Assembly (NCBI GenBank): GCA_023443125.1 | Contig: JAEZVO010000022.1 | Location: forward strand, 1-29,481 | DNA: 29,481 bases | DNA from: Actinomycetes bacterium | Lineage (GTDB): Bacteria; Actinomycetota; Actinomycetes; Propionibacteriales; Propionibacteriaceae | Direction: 5' to 3' | Shown: one piece after another, positions 14,540 through 22,572 of the stretch | Layout of the letters: the number at the start of each line of letters is the position of its first letter | Numbering within the stretch: position 1 is the stretch's first letter | The notes under the pieces: generated by a model | The model's input: only the letters and a program-made list of their open reading frames with translations | Databases searched by the model: none | Told to the model about the DNA's origin: nothing | Position numbers and translations under genes: made by a program

Positions 14540-15382
14540 ATGTTCGGACTGTTCGGCAAGCGTTCCGGCAAAGCCGTCCAAAGCACTCGCCCCGAGCCCA
14601 CCTACGAGATGAGTGATAGCCCGGTCATCGGCTATGTGCTGTTGCGTGAGATGGTCAGCAGGGAGCAGATCATCGCGGCCCTGAATGAGCACATTGATGA
14701 CGAAGACACCCTCGAATGGGACGAGGGCGCAACTGACAGCGATACCGTGGGCTGCACGATCAACGGGCTCTGGGTAGCGATCTCGTCGACGGACGCGCCT
14801 TTTCCCGACGGCGAGGCGCAGGGCGCGCTCCACCCGGTGTTCGGGCGCGACGACTACGAGGCCATCGATCAACACCGCGCCTTCCTCATCGTGGCGGGCA
14901 TGCCCGTCTTGTCGGCGTCTCATAGTGACAACCAAGCCCCGCTTAGCCACCTGGATGCCGTCGCCTTCCAGATGCAGGCCGTGCGAGCGTTGCTGCATCT
15001 GCCGGAAGCCGTGGGTTACTACTCCGGAGACGTGTCCACCACTTATGGCAAGGGCCCCTATCTGGCAATCACCGATTCGGAGGAGCCGCTGCTCTCGGGG
15101 TTCATGGCTCCCGTCTGGGTGAGTTCGCGCCGGGACGGTGCTTGGGACGCGTACTCGATCGGCCTGACGAAGTGGGGCATTCCAGATGTTCAAGTGGTGG
15201 GGTCGAAGCGTGAGCCCAGCGAACTGTTCGAATACCTGACGGACATCGTCCGGTACCTGCTCGGTGGAGCACGGATCCGGGCTGGCGAGACACTTGGCCG
15301 CGACGAGCACGAGAAGATTACGACGTCGTGGCAGCCGAGCATCATCGATGAGGAAGAGACTGCCCTCCAGCTGGAGATGTGA
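14540..15382 (+). CDS. DUF4261-domain protein
   Basis: This protein of 280 residues starts MFGLFGKRSGKAVQSTRPEP and contains SPVIGYVLLREMVSREQIIA, the usual entry of DUF4261, then AQGALHPVFGRDDYEAIDQH, AFQMQAVRALLHLPEAVGYY and SELFEYLTDIVRYLLGGA. It is predicted to be cytosolic. Proteins of this family are often found near secretion or immunity genes, but no function is established to my knowledge. ATG 14540 gives the family-like start. The frame is open further upstream because it merges with the DUF3592-like remnant, so an in-frame fusion protein from GTG 14309 cannot be ruled out. No clear ribosome-binding site is visible. Confidence 0.7.
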   Translation: MFGLFGKRSGKAVQSTRPEPTYEMSDSPVIGYVLLREMVSREQIIAALNEHIDDEDTLEWDEGATDSDTVGCTINGLWVAISSTDAPFPDGEAQGALHPVFGRDDYEAIDQHRAFLIVAGMPVLSASHSDNQAPLSHLDAVAFQMQAVRALLHLPEAVGYYSGDVSTTYGKGPYLAITDSEEPLLSGFMAPVWVSSRRDGAWDAYSIGLTKWGIPDVQVVGSKREPSELFEYLTDIVRYLLGGARIRAGETLGRDEHEKITTSWQPSIIDEEETALQLEM

Positions 15383-15404
15383 ATCTGACAAGCGAAGGAA
15401 CTCC

Positions 15405-15612
15405 CATGCATGACATCGAACGCCTCATCGCCGTCGACGATCCGGCCTAGCCCCGTCGACGGGCTGAGGCGCGCGCAACTCTCGATGCCACTGTGGGGCT
15501 CCCTGAGGACAACTTCCTCCTCGGGCTGCACGCCAGCTTCGTAGCGGCTGGTGGTGTCGACCTCGTCATCCCCGAACGCACGGACCCGACTCGGGCCGTG
15601 GACTTCGCATGA
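15405..15612 (+). pseudogene. Small hypothetical gene with an internal stop
   Basis: ATG 15405 follows a GAAGGAA site and reads MHDIERLIAVDDPA, then TAG at 15447-15449, then PRRRAEARATLDATVGLPED and NFLLGLHASFVAAGGVDLV to a TGA at 15610-15612. Codon use looks coding on both sides of the stop. I do not recognise the family. It starts 20 bp after the DUF4261 gene and may once have been in the same operon. Confidence 0.35.
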
Positions 15613-15842
15613 TCGAAGCCGAGTACCGGGCGACGTCGAAGATCGCATGCGCTGGCTGGACCTCGTCGACGCGGCCTTTGCGGCGGGCGGCGGCTCGTAG
15701 AGCAGGCACCCGCAGACCATCCGGTAATAGCGGAGGCGATGTGGGGCCTGCACCGCCATTGGATGACGCTGCGCTCCTTTGTGGGGAACTCACCTCCGAT
15801 GAAGCGACGAATGAGGTCTGACGCTCGGAAGAAGGAGCGTGC
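15613..15842. other. Decayed coding-like stretch
   Basis: Fragments in different frames look protein-like, for example VPGDVEDRMRWLDLVDAAFA near 15625-15690 and HPVIAEAMWGLHRHWMTLRS near 15715-15775. They are separated by stops and cannot be joined with confidence. This is probably the remains of one or two genes. Confidence 0.3.
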
Positions 15843-15979
15843 ATGGTGTGGACAGCCCACAAACGCTTCGTGTCTGCATACCGCGAGGGTCCTCTCGCGC
15901 TACGCCACTGGGAACGACTTGCGTATGCGTTGAGCCACGCGGACTACAACCCGAGCAACGACTTTGCGATCAGGAAGTA
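15843..15979 (+). CDS. Possible 45-residue hypothetical protein
   Basis: ATG 15843 follows a strong GAAGGAG ribosome-binding site (15831-15837) by 5 nt and encodes MVWTAHKRFVSAYREGPLAL, then RHWERLAYALSHADYNPSND to a TAG. It overlaps the end of the convergent mgtE gene by 36 bp, which weakens the case. It may be the remnant of a longer gene. No family is recognised. Confidence 0.3.
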
Positions 15980-17290
15980 GATCACGAGCCCCGATGCGTC
16001 CACGAGGGTGGTGATGAAGGGGTTGGCGAACACGGCCGGGTCGATGCCGAGCTTCTTCGCGATCAATGGCATGCCTCCACCGACGGTGGCGGCCAGCGTG
16101 CAAATGCTCAGCAGTGTGAGTCCGATCACACCACCGATGTCCCATCCGTAGACGAGGCCAGTCAGCACGAGACCAAGCAGCCCCAACAGCAGCCCCAGCA
16201 GGGCACCGACGCGCACCTCTCTGAAGAGCACCTTCAGCACATCACGGGGCTCGACGTCACCCAACGCCAGGGCGCGGGTCACCGTCGTGGCGGCCTGGTT
16301 GCCGGTGTTGCCGCCGGTGCCGATCAGCAGCGGGATGAACACCGAGAGCACCACCATCTGGGACAACGTCGCCTCGAAACTCTCTAGCACCTGCACCGTG
16401 AGCGTCGCGCCGATCGCAAGCACCAGCAGCCACACGACGCGGGACTGCACAATCTCCAGCACGGGCGTGGCCAGGTAGGGCCGACGCAGTGGCTCCGAAC
16501 CCGAGATACGCGCCTGGTCTTCTGAGTCGGCCTCTTCAAGAACCTGGAGTGCGTCGTCAACGGTGAGTAGCCCTACCAGGCGTTGCTCGTGATCCACCAC
16601 TGGCAACGCCAGATGCTTGCGGTCGGCGCAGCGTCGGGCCGCCTTCTCGGCAGGCTCGGTGGCTACCGCGAAGTCTGCGTTCTGCATGATCGTGCCGAGC
16701 TGAGTGTCGGCTGACGCACGCATGAGGTCCCTCAGGCTGAGGACGCCGGCGAGTGTGCGGTCGGGCTCTACGACAGGCAGCGTGTAGATCGATTCCGCAT
16801 CATCTAGATGGGCTTTCACCTGATCCATAGCAGCCGCCACTGTCATGGCAGGCCTCAGCGTGATGAGCTCGGGGCTCATGCGACGCCCGATGGAGCCATC
16901 CGGGTAGCCCATCACGATGCCGGTGAGTTCGCGCTCATCGGCAGGCAGCCTGGCGACAAGGCGGGCAGCGACGGATGCGGGCAGTTCGTCGAGGAGCTCG
17001 GCGCGGTCGTCGGGATCCATATCAACGAATACCGACGTCACCTCGGGCGCACGGAGCCCCCGCAGTAGTTCAGCTTGCACCACTGGGTCGAGCAGGTCGA
17101 AGACCTGGGCGGCTGTATCTTTCGGGAGGGAGCGGTACAGCAGCGCTCGTTGCTCCTTGTTGAGGCGCGACATGAACAACTCGGCCTGTTCCGTGGAGCA
17201 GTGAGACAGCATGTGCGACAGCGTGGAGACGTCGTTGTCACGTAGCGCCGCATACAGCTTGCGTTCGCTGATCACCTCAAGCGTGGACAA
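15944..17290 (-). CDS. mgtE: MgtE-family magnesium transporter
   Basis: This 448-residue protein has the full MgtE architecture. An amino-terminal N domain (about 1-130) includes PKDTAAQVFDLLDPVVQAEL. Two CBS domains (about 135-255) contain YTLPVVEPDRTLAGVLSLRD and LALPVVDHEQRLVGLLTVDD. Five membrane helices follow from about residue 285, with GTGGNTGNQAATTVTRALAL as the selectivity-filter region. It imports Mg2+ and is gated by Mg2+ binding to the cytosolic domains. The start is TTG 17290, preceded on the minus strand by GAGAGGAG. TATACT (17334-17329) lies within a GCTGAA/TTCAGC repeat upstream. The leader is about 38 nt, too short for an M-box riboswitch. Confidence 0.93.
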   Translation of the reverse strand: MSTLEVISERKLYAALRDNDVSTLSHMLSHCSTEQAELFMSRLNKEQRALLYRSLPKDTAAQVFDLLDPVVQAELLRGLRAPEVTSVFVDMDPDDRAELLDELPASVAARLVARLPADERELTGIVMGYPDGSIGRRMSPELITLRPAMTVAAAMDQVKAHLDDAESIYTLPVVEPDRTLAGVLSLRDLMRASADTQLGTIMQNADFAVATEPAEKAARRCADRKHLALPVVDHEQRLVGLLTVDDALQVLEEADSEDQARISGSEPLRRPYLATPVLEIVQSRVVWLLVLAIGATLTVQVLESFEATLSQMVVLSVFIPLLIGTGGNTGNQAATTVTRALALGDVEPRDVLKVLFREVRVGALLGLLLGLLGLVLTGLVYGWDIGGVIGLTLLSICTLAATVGGGMPLIAKKLGIDPAVFANPFITTLVDASGLVIYFLIAKSLLGL

Positions 17291-17323
17291 GACTGCTCCT
17301 CTCGTACGAACGTTCCAGACCTC

Positions 17324-17340
17324 GCTGAAGTATATTCAGC
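17324..17340 (-). promoter_or_regulatory. mgtE promoter -10 inside an inverted repeat
   Basis: GCTGAA (17324-17329) and TTCAGC (17335-17340) flank 5 bp. On the minus strand the segment contains TATACT (17334-17329), a consensus-like -10 about 38 nt before the mgtE start. A repressor binding here would block the promoter, but none is identified. Confidence 0.45.
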
Positions 17341-17418
17341 AGGTCACGGAACAACGCTCAGTGCTCCTCCGCGCATGCCCCGCAGCGCCGACAAATGAGT
17401 GGCGGCCTGCGAGCATCA

Positions 17419-18078
17419 CTATTGCACGGGCCACTCGAGGCGCCGCAGTACCTCGTCGGCCTCCGCCTTGTTACCTTTGCCGGCCAGCCACTGCGCGAAC
17501 GACTCCCGCTGATCGCGGTACCACTTCGCCTGCTGCGCGTTCGCCGTCGAGGGCGACTGCAGGTTGCTGGCCAGCTTGCGCGCTAGCTCTGCCGCCGCAT
17601 CCGCATCGGCCCGGGCGCCGTGTGCGTCGTCGTCGGAGAGCGATACCCCATAGTGCGTCGCGACGTCGACCAGCTGGCGCTTGCCCCGTCGGAAGCGGTC
17701 GACAGCCTTGTCAATAACGTACGGATCAAGGATGGGGCCACGGACCTCCAACTGACCGAGCCCATACCGTTCGCATTCCCTCGCCAGCAGCGTGAAGTCA
17801 TAGGTGGCGTTGAAAGCACACAACACGGAGCCCGCCGCCCACGCGTCGTACAGCGCGTCGCGGATCTGGGCAACGCCGGCGGCGTGATCGATGCCGGCGT
17901 CCGTGGCCTGTTCGGTGGTGATGCCGTGGATAGCGACGGCACCTGGCGGGATGGGCGAGGTGGGGCGTAGGAGCCATTCCCGCGCCCCGACGCACGCCGT
18001 CACGATTTCTGCCGACGACGGGTCAGGCCCGCTCGTCTCGGTGTCGAATCCGACGAACTCCACGCCGTCCCAGGTCAT
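17419..18078 (-). CDS. DEDDh-type 3'-5' exonuclease (DnaQ/Pol III epsilon-like)
   Basis: This 219-residue protein contains the RNase-T/DnaQ exonuclease fold. Exo I is D12-T-E14 in FVGFDTETSGPDP, Exo II is the aspartate in CAFNATYDFTLLARE, and Exo III is the histidine and aspartate of DDDAHGARADADA. It degrades single-stranded 3' ends using two metal ions. Actinobacterial genomes carry several such stand-alone proteins in addition to the replicative proofreading subunit. ATG 18078 follows GAGAGGGGAA on the minus strand at good spacing. A C-terminal extension (QAKWYRDQRESFAQWLAGKG) beyond the exonuclease domain resembles a small helical domain. Confidence 0.87.
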   Translation of the reverse strand: MTWDGVEFVGFDTETSGPDPSSAEIVTACVGAREWLLRPTSPIPPGAVAIHGITTEQATDAGIDHAAGVAQIRDALYDAWAAGSVLCAFNATYDFTLLARECERYGLGQLEVRGPILDPYVIDKAVDRFRRGKRQLVDVATHYGVSLSDDDAHGARADADAAAELARKLASNLQSPSTANAQQAKWYRDQRESFAQWLAGKGNKAEADEVLRRLEWPVQ

Positions 18079-18188
18079 GCTTTCCCCTCTCGGTGAACCA
18101 TTGAATCAGTCTTGCATGTGGGCGCTCAGAGTCAGGGCTCACATGCGGAGAGCCAGCATCGAACCCAGGCGGCCGAGCTGCATAACTG

Positions 18189-18218
18189 TAGTCAAAAGTG
18201 GCTACCAATTCGTATACT
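18189..18218 (+). promoter_or_regulatory. Promoter of the MazE-like antitoxin gene
   Basis: TAGTCA (18189-18194) and TATACT (18213-18218) are separated by 18 bp. The -10 ends 6 nt before ATG 18225, which predicts a leaderless transcript starting at or next to the A of the ATG. Confidence 0.55.
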
Positions 18219-18224
18219 TGCTGC

Positions 18225-18446
18225 ATGGGAATGACGACGATCAAGGTGTCCACCCAGTTGCGGGACCGCATCAACCATGAAGCGCGGGAGCGCGGGCTTC
18301 CGGCTGCGGGGCTGATCGAGAATTTGCTGGATGCGTATGAGCGTCGGCGTCGTATGGATGTGTTCGGCCGCGCGTTTCGTGCTGCAGATGCCGAGTACTG
18401 GGATGAGTTCGCTGCATGGGATCTCGGAACTGGTCCTGTCCGATGA
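18225..18446 (+). CDS. Orphan MazE6-like ribbon-helix-helix antitoxin
   Basis: This protein of 73 residues begins MGMTTIKVSTQLRDRINHEA, the beta-strand and first helix of the ribbon-helix-helix fold, and continues GLPAAGLIENLLDAYERRRR. The acidic-aromatic tail DAEYWDEFAAWD resembles the toxin-binding end of mycobacterial MazE6-type antitoxins. The usual partner, a MazF/PemK mRNA interferase gene, would follow immediately. Instead the stop overlaps a fragment of a HigA gene. There is no ribosome-binding site before ATG 18225, while the promoter spacing suggests leaderless translation; ATG 18231 is an alternative start. The antitoxin may survive as an antidote or regulator. Confidence 0.72.
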   Translation: MGMTTIKVSTQLRDRINHEARERGLPAAGLIENLLDAYERRRRMDVFGRAFRAADAEYWDEFAAWDLGTGPVR

Positions 18447-18553
18447 TGACTGAGGACTTTTGGATGAACTTGCAGACACACTACGAACCTCGTCTGCACT
18501 GGCGTGCAGTGCGTGCTGCGATGGAAACTGACACCCCGCTGAGCGTCGCATGA
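18443..18553 (+). pseudogene. C-terminal fragment of a HigA-type antitoxin
   Basis: ATG 18443 overlaps the preceding stop and encodes MMTEDFWMNLQTHYEPRLHW then RAVRAAMETDTPLSVA. It corresponds to the last third of HigA (compare SEEFWLNLQSNYELRLERRA in the copy at 569). The DNA-binding part is missing. Its stop (18551-18553) overlaps the acetyltransferase start at 18550. It is probably the scar of a recombination that removed the original toxin gene and the front of higA. Confidence 0.65.
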
Positions 18554-19086
18554 ACGCCGCAAAGCCAATGTTGCGACGGCTCCGTCGCGGAGATGCTTCT
18601 GCGGTGCTTGCCGCGTTCCAATCCAACCCTGATATGGCCCGACAAGGCGATGTGTCGACGCTGGATGAGGCCGAACGCTACGTGAACCGTCTGACCGCGT
18701 CGAACTCGTCGCACGAACCGTGGGCTGTCGTCGTCAATGACGCGTTGGTGGGCTTGGTGTGCGTGAGTGTCGACGACGAGCATCGCAGCGGCTGGTTCTG
18801 GTACTGGATGGCGAGCGAAGCGCGCCGACGCGGATGGACCTCGGCGGCGGCCGCCACCGTCGCGCATTGGGCATTGACTACGCGCGGGCTGGAGCGTCTG
18901 GAGCTCGGGCATCGAGTCAACAACCCAGCGTCTGGGGCAGTGGCAAGACACGCGGGATTCGTGCGGGAAGGGACCGAGCGCGGGAAATTTCTCATCGACG
19001 GAGTGCGCGTTGACGTGGACACCTACGGCAGACTTCGGTCGGATCCAGCGCCGGCGTTCGAGCCCATGGAGATGATCGCGCGATGA
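18550..19086 (+). CDS. RimJ/RimL-type GNAT acetyltransferase
   Basis: This 178-residue protein starts MNAAKPMLRRLRRGDASAVL, a typical 'L-R-x-x-x-x-D-A' GNAT entry. It contains WAVVVNDALVGLVCVSVD, WFWYWMASEARRRGWTSAAA with RRRGWTS as the acetyl-CoA loop, and LGHRVNNPASGAVARHAGFV with EG, the hallmark of ribosomal-protein N-acetyltransferases. The acceptor is unknown. ATG 18550 overlaps the HigA fragment stop (ATGA), so translation is coupled to it. A terminator-like hairpin follows at 19109-19151. Confidence 0.82.
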   Translation: MNAAKPMLRRLRRGDASAVLAAFQSNPDMARQGDVSTLDEAERYVNRLTASNSSHEPWAVVVNDALVGLVCVSVDDEHRSGWFWYWMASEARRRGWTSAAAATVAHWALTTRGLERLELGHRVNNPASGAVARHAGFVREGTERGKFLIDGVRVDVDTYGRLRSDPAPAFEPMEMIAR

Positions 19087-19108
19087 CGTATCGCGCTGAA
19101 GACATAAG

Positions 19109-19151
19109 GAATGCTGGAACCCACGCAAAGAGGTGGGCTCGGGCATTCTTT
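19109..19151 (+). terminator. Intrinsic terminator-like hairpin
   Basis: GAATGC (19109-19114) pairs with GCATTC (19143-19148), and inside it CCCAC (19120-19124) pairs with GTGGG (19133-19137). TTT follows directly. It lies 23 bp after the acetyltransferase stop and before the SWIM-protein promoter. Confidence 0.65.
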
Positions 19152-19240
19152 GTCGCTGCGACGTGTGGCTCCACCCGTGCGCCCATCGATCGACGTGTGG
19201 GACCGCAGACACTCAGTGAGTACTCAAGTAAGGTCTTCAC

Positions 19241-20896
19241 ATGGTCGAACTCTCGGAGGACATGCTCGTCGACGCCGTCAGGCCAGTCGTGCTTGAGCGT
19301 GCCGAGGAGTATGTCGGCAAATTGTCGGCTATCGACGTCAGCGACTCTGAAGCGACGGCGGTAGCCCACGGCACATCGCCATACCAGGTCAGTTTGACTT
19401 GGCGAGGCGGGCGTCTGAACGGGTTCTGCACCTGCCCGGCTGCGCTGGATGGCATCTGCAAGCATCAAGCAGCACTAGGGCTATGGGTGCTCAGCGACGG
19501 TGAGGACGCGTCGACTGATGAGGACAGCGACACCGCTTCGATCATTGCTGAGTTTCTGTCGCGCCAGGATGAGGAATCGCTGCTGGAGCTACTGCGTCAG
19601 GCCATGGATACCTTTCCCGGCGTGTGGGAGATGGTGGGGCGACGCGCAACCATGGATCGAGCGATCCAAAATGGCGGCAAAGCACTGCGTGACCACTTGC
19701 TGTCGGAAACTACGAGCTTGTTCCGAACCCGTGGAGCATCTGGTTACTGGGAGGGCCACAGGCTTGGTGAGCGGTTCATCGACTACTTGGAGTCGCTGGA
19801 GGAGTACCTCAATGCGGGCTTAGCGGACGTGGTGGCACCGTCGTTCAAGAAGGCCACGGAACGCATCCGTGCGATCATTCTGCGCTCGGATAGTTCTTCC
19901 GGCTCGCTGGGAACGGCTGGTGATCTGGCTATGAGGTTGTATGCGCGTGCGTGCAGCGAGGGAACACCCGCCCCGAACCGACTGGCGAAGTGGCTAGTGA
20001 AGTTCGAACAAGCGAGCCCAGGATGGCCAAACTTTGAGCTGCAATGGTTCGCCCCCGCACTCGGCGACGAAGGACTCCGAACGCTGAGGAACCAACTCGA
20101 GAAAGTGCTGGCTGCATCCGAGGAGCCGGCCGACTTTCACCTCCTCGAACTACAACTTCAAGCGGCGCAACTTTCCGGAGACATCGATCAGGCAGCTCGA
20201 TTGTTGCGCGACCAGGGCCGGTACTGGGAGCTGTTCACCATGCTGCGAGAGCATGACCGCGAAGGTGCCGCGATGCAGGCGCTGCAACTGGCGATCGACG
20301 CGGGACGAATTACTACGGTTGCGCGCTCAGGTCCGTTCATGGGTCGCGACATTCCGTTGCAGGTGGCAGTGGTGGCGCTCGTCGAGGATGGGCGTGGGGA
20401 CGAGGTCGAGGACGTTGCACGTCGCGTATTCCTGCGCGAGTTTTCTGTCCAGGCCTACCGTTGCTTCGTCGAGTACGCCGCGGATCCTGAGCAGGCGCGC
20501 GCGTGGGCCCGTACGGACGCGCTTGCCGAGGCGACGCCTTGGACGACAAGGTCGGTGCTGCTCGAGTTGGCCATCGAGGACGAAGACTGGGATAACGCGC
20601 GAGAGTTGGCCGACGATGAGGACCTGCATGTGGGCTCGCGAGAGCGGCTTGTCGAACTGTTCGAGAGCCACGGACGTCCTCGGGACGCAGCCGAATTGTT
20701 GACCCGCATCGTGTGGGAATCACTGCGAGTGGCGGACAGTACGAAATATGCGTCGGTTGCTCGGCAACTCAAACACATCGATCGCCTCTACAGGGAATCG
20801 GGGGATGCCATTGCAGGCCCGACGTTGATCGACGAAATCCGAAGCACATACCCGAACAGGCCGTCGCTCAGAGCTCATTTGGACAGGTTGGACTGA
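19241..20896 (+). CDS. SWIM zinc-finger protein with long helical repeat region
   Basis: This 551-residue protein has a SWIM motif near its start: C63-x-C65 ... C73-x-H75 in GFCTCPAALDGICKHQAAL. The motif binds zinc and is thought to contact DNA or proteins. The remainder is rich in helix pairs, for example LLELQLQAAQLSGDIDQAAR and DNARELADDEDLHVGSRERL, suggesting a TPR/HEAT-like scaffold. Related actinobacterial proteins are annotated only as SWIM-domain proteins. TAAGGT at 19229-19234 lies 6 nt before ATG 19241 without a ribosome-binding site, again a leaderless pattern. The gene ends 31 bp before pyrG, whose promoter lies in that gap. Confidence 0.82.
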   Translation: MVELSEDMLVDAVRPVVLERAEEYVGKLSAIDVSDSEATAVAHGTSPYQVSLTWRGGRLNGFCTCPAALDGICKHQAALGLWVLSDGEDASTDEDSDTASIIAEFLSRQDEESLLELLRQAMDTFPGVWEMVGRRATMDRAIQNGGKALRDHLLSETTSLFRTRGASGYWEGHRLGERFIDYLESLEEYLNAGLADVVAPSFKKATERIRAIILRSDSSSGSLGTAGDLAMRLYARACSEGTPAPNRLAKWLVKFEQASPGWPNFELQWFAPALGDEGLRTLRNQLEKVLAASEEPADFHLLELQLQAAQLSGDIDQAARLLRDQGRYWELFTMLREHDREGAAMQALQLAIDAGRITTVARSGPFMGRDIPLQVAVVALVEDGRGDEVEDVARRVFLREFSVQAYRCFVEYAADPEQARAWARTDALAEATPWTTRSVLLELAIEDEDWDNARELADDEDLHVGSRERLVELFESHGRPRDAAELLTRIVWESLRVADSTKYASVARQLKHIDRLYRESGDAIAGPTLIDEIRSTYPNRPSLRAHLDRLD

Positions 20897-20913
20897 CGGC
20901 GGTCGCATCCCCT

Positions 20914-20925
20914 TATACTGGAGGT
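20914..20925 (+). promoter_or_regulatory. pyrG -10 element abutting the ribosome-binding site
   Basis: TATACT (20914-20919) is followed without a gap by GGAGGT (20920-20925), then GTG 20928. Transcription from this -10 would begin about at 20926, so the GGAGGT would not be in that mRNA. The site could serve readthrough transcripts from the SWIM-protein gene. Confidence 0.5.
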
Positions 20926-20927
20926 CC

Positions 20928-22568
20928 GTGAGTAGCGCCAAGCATGTTTTTGTTACGGGAGGCGTCGTCTCCTCCCTGGGTAAGGGCCTCACGGCCTCCA
21001 GCCTCGGCAATCTCCTCGTTGCACGAGGGCTCCGCGTGACCATGCAGAAGTTGGATCCTTACCTCAACGTGGACCCCGGCACCATGAATCCCTTCCAACA
21101 CGGCGAGGTGTTTGTGACCGACGACGGCGCCGAGACCGACCTCGACATCGGCCACTACGAGCGTTTCCTCGACGTCAACCTCACCGCCGACGCGAATGTG
21201 ACCACGGGCAAGGTGTACTCCACCGTCATCGCGAAAGAGCGCCGTGGCGATTATCTCGGCGACACCGTACAGGTCATCCCACATATCACCGACGAGATCA
21301 GCGCGCGGATGCTTGCCATGGACACCGGCGACGTCGATGTCGTCATCCATGAGCTGGGCGGCACCGTCGGTGATATTGAGTCGCTGCCGTTTCTTGAAGC
21401 AGCCCGCCAAGTGCGTCAGAGCATCGGTCGCGCCAACACATTCTTCCTGCACGTCTCCCTCGTGCCGTACATCAAGCCGTCGGGGGAGATGAAAACCAAA
21501 CCCACACAGCACTCCGTCGCCGCATTGCGGCAGGTCGGCATTCAGCCTGATGCCATCGTCTGTCGCGCTGAGCGTGAGGTTCCCGTCGGATTGAAACGGA
21601 AAATTGCGCTCATGTGCGACGTCGACGAGGAGGCTGTGATTTCGTGCGCCGACGCGTCGAGCATCTACGAGATTCCGCGCGTCCTGCACCAGGAAGGTCT
21701 TGACGCGTACCTCGTGCGTTGCCTCAATCTGCATTTTCGTGATGTCGATTGGAGCGTCTGGGACGACCTGCTTCGTCGCGTGGAACAGCCGAGCCGGGAG
21801 CTCACCGTCGCGCTCGTTGGCAAGTACATCGACCTCCCCGACGCGTACCTCTCCGTCACTGAAGCTCTGCGCGCTGGCGGATTCGCTCACGACGCCAAGG
21901 TGCACATCCGTTGGGTTGCCTCCGACGATTGCGAGAGCGTCGAGGGAGCCGACGAACAACTGCGTGACGTCGACGCGGTGTGCGTGCCGGGTGGATTCGG
22001 CATCCGCGGCGTCGAAGGCAAACTGGGCGCGCTTCGATATGCGCGCGAACACGGCATCCCGACGCTCGGCCTGTGTTTGGGGCTGCAGTGCATGGTGATC
22101 GAAGCGGCCCGCAACCTCGCTGGCATCGACGGCGCCTCCTCCAGCGAATTCGATCCTGAGACGCCTGCCCCGGTCATCGCCACCATGGCCGAGCAGCATG
22201 CAGTCGTGGCGGGTGACGGAGACTTAGGCGGCACCATGCGCTTGGGTTCATACGAGGCCGCGCTCACCGAAGGCTCGATCGTCGCCGACGCATACGGCAC
22301 CACCGTCGTCACCGAGCGGCACCGCCACCGCTATGAGGTCAACAACGCCTACCGTCCGCAACTGGAGGAGGCTGGCCTGGTGTTCTCGGGAACATCCCCC
22401 GACGGCGAACTCGTCGAGTTCGTGGAGCTCCCCAGGGGCGTGCATCCGTATTACGTTGCTACGCAGGCTCACCCCGAATTCAAATCCCGTCCGACGCGAC
22501 CGCATCCGCTGTTCGCGGCGCTCATCGAGGCGGCGCTGCGCTCACGGCCCCGCCACGACGTACGCTGA
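20928..22568 (+). CDS. pyrG: CTP synthase (glutamine-hydrolysing)
   Basis: This 546-residue enzyme makes CTP from UTP with ATP and glutamine. The amidoligase domain starts HVFVTGGVVSSLGKGL (P-loop) and includes KLDPYLNVDPGTMNPFQHGE and HELGGTVGDIESLPF. The class I glutamine amidotransferase domain begins near residue 290. The nucleophile is C383 in LGLCLGLQC, and the H515/E517 pair is in AHPEFKSRP. All catalytic residues are present. GTG 20928 is preceded by GGAGGT (20920-20925) and TATACT (20914-20919). The -10 is so close that the transcript would be nearly leaderless. Length and sequence are those of a normal housekeeping gene. Confidence 0.97.
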   Translation: MSSAKHVFVTGGVVSSLGKGLTASSLGNLLVARGLRVTMQKLDPYLNVDPGTMNPFQHGEVFVTDDGAETDLDIGHYERFLDVNLTADANVTTGKVYSTVIAKERRGDYLGDTVQVIPHITDEISARMLAMDTGDVDVVIHELGGTVGDIESLPFLEAARQVRQSIGRANTFFLHVSLVPYIKPSGEMKTKPTQHSVAALRQVGIQPDAIVCRAEREVPVGLKRKIALMCDVDEEAVISCADASSIYEIPRVLHQEGLDAYLVRCLNLHFRDVDWSVWDDLLRRVEQPSRELTVALVGKYIDLPDAYLSVTEALRAGGFAHDAKVHIRWVASDDCESVEGADEQLRDVDAVCVPGGFGIRGVEGKLGALRYAREHGIPTLGLCLGLQCMVIEAARNLAGIDGASSSEFDPETPAPVIATMAEQHAVVAGDGDLGGTMRLGSYEAALTEGSIVADAYGTTVVTERHRHRYEVNNAYRPQLEEAGLVFSGTSPDGELVEFVELPRGVHPYYVATQAHPEFKSRPTRPHPLFAALIEAALRSRPRHDVR

Positions 22569-22572
22569 CAGC

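Noticed and set aside
17291..17418. M-box or other riboswitch in front of mgtE
   Set aside because: The likely leader from TATACT to TTG is only about 38 nt, and no multi-helix structure or terminator is visible there.
20913..22199. A 428-codon minus-strand frame opposite pyrG
   Set aside because: pyrG is unmistakable on the plus strand with all catalytic residues. The antisense frame is a codon-bias artefact.
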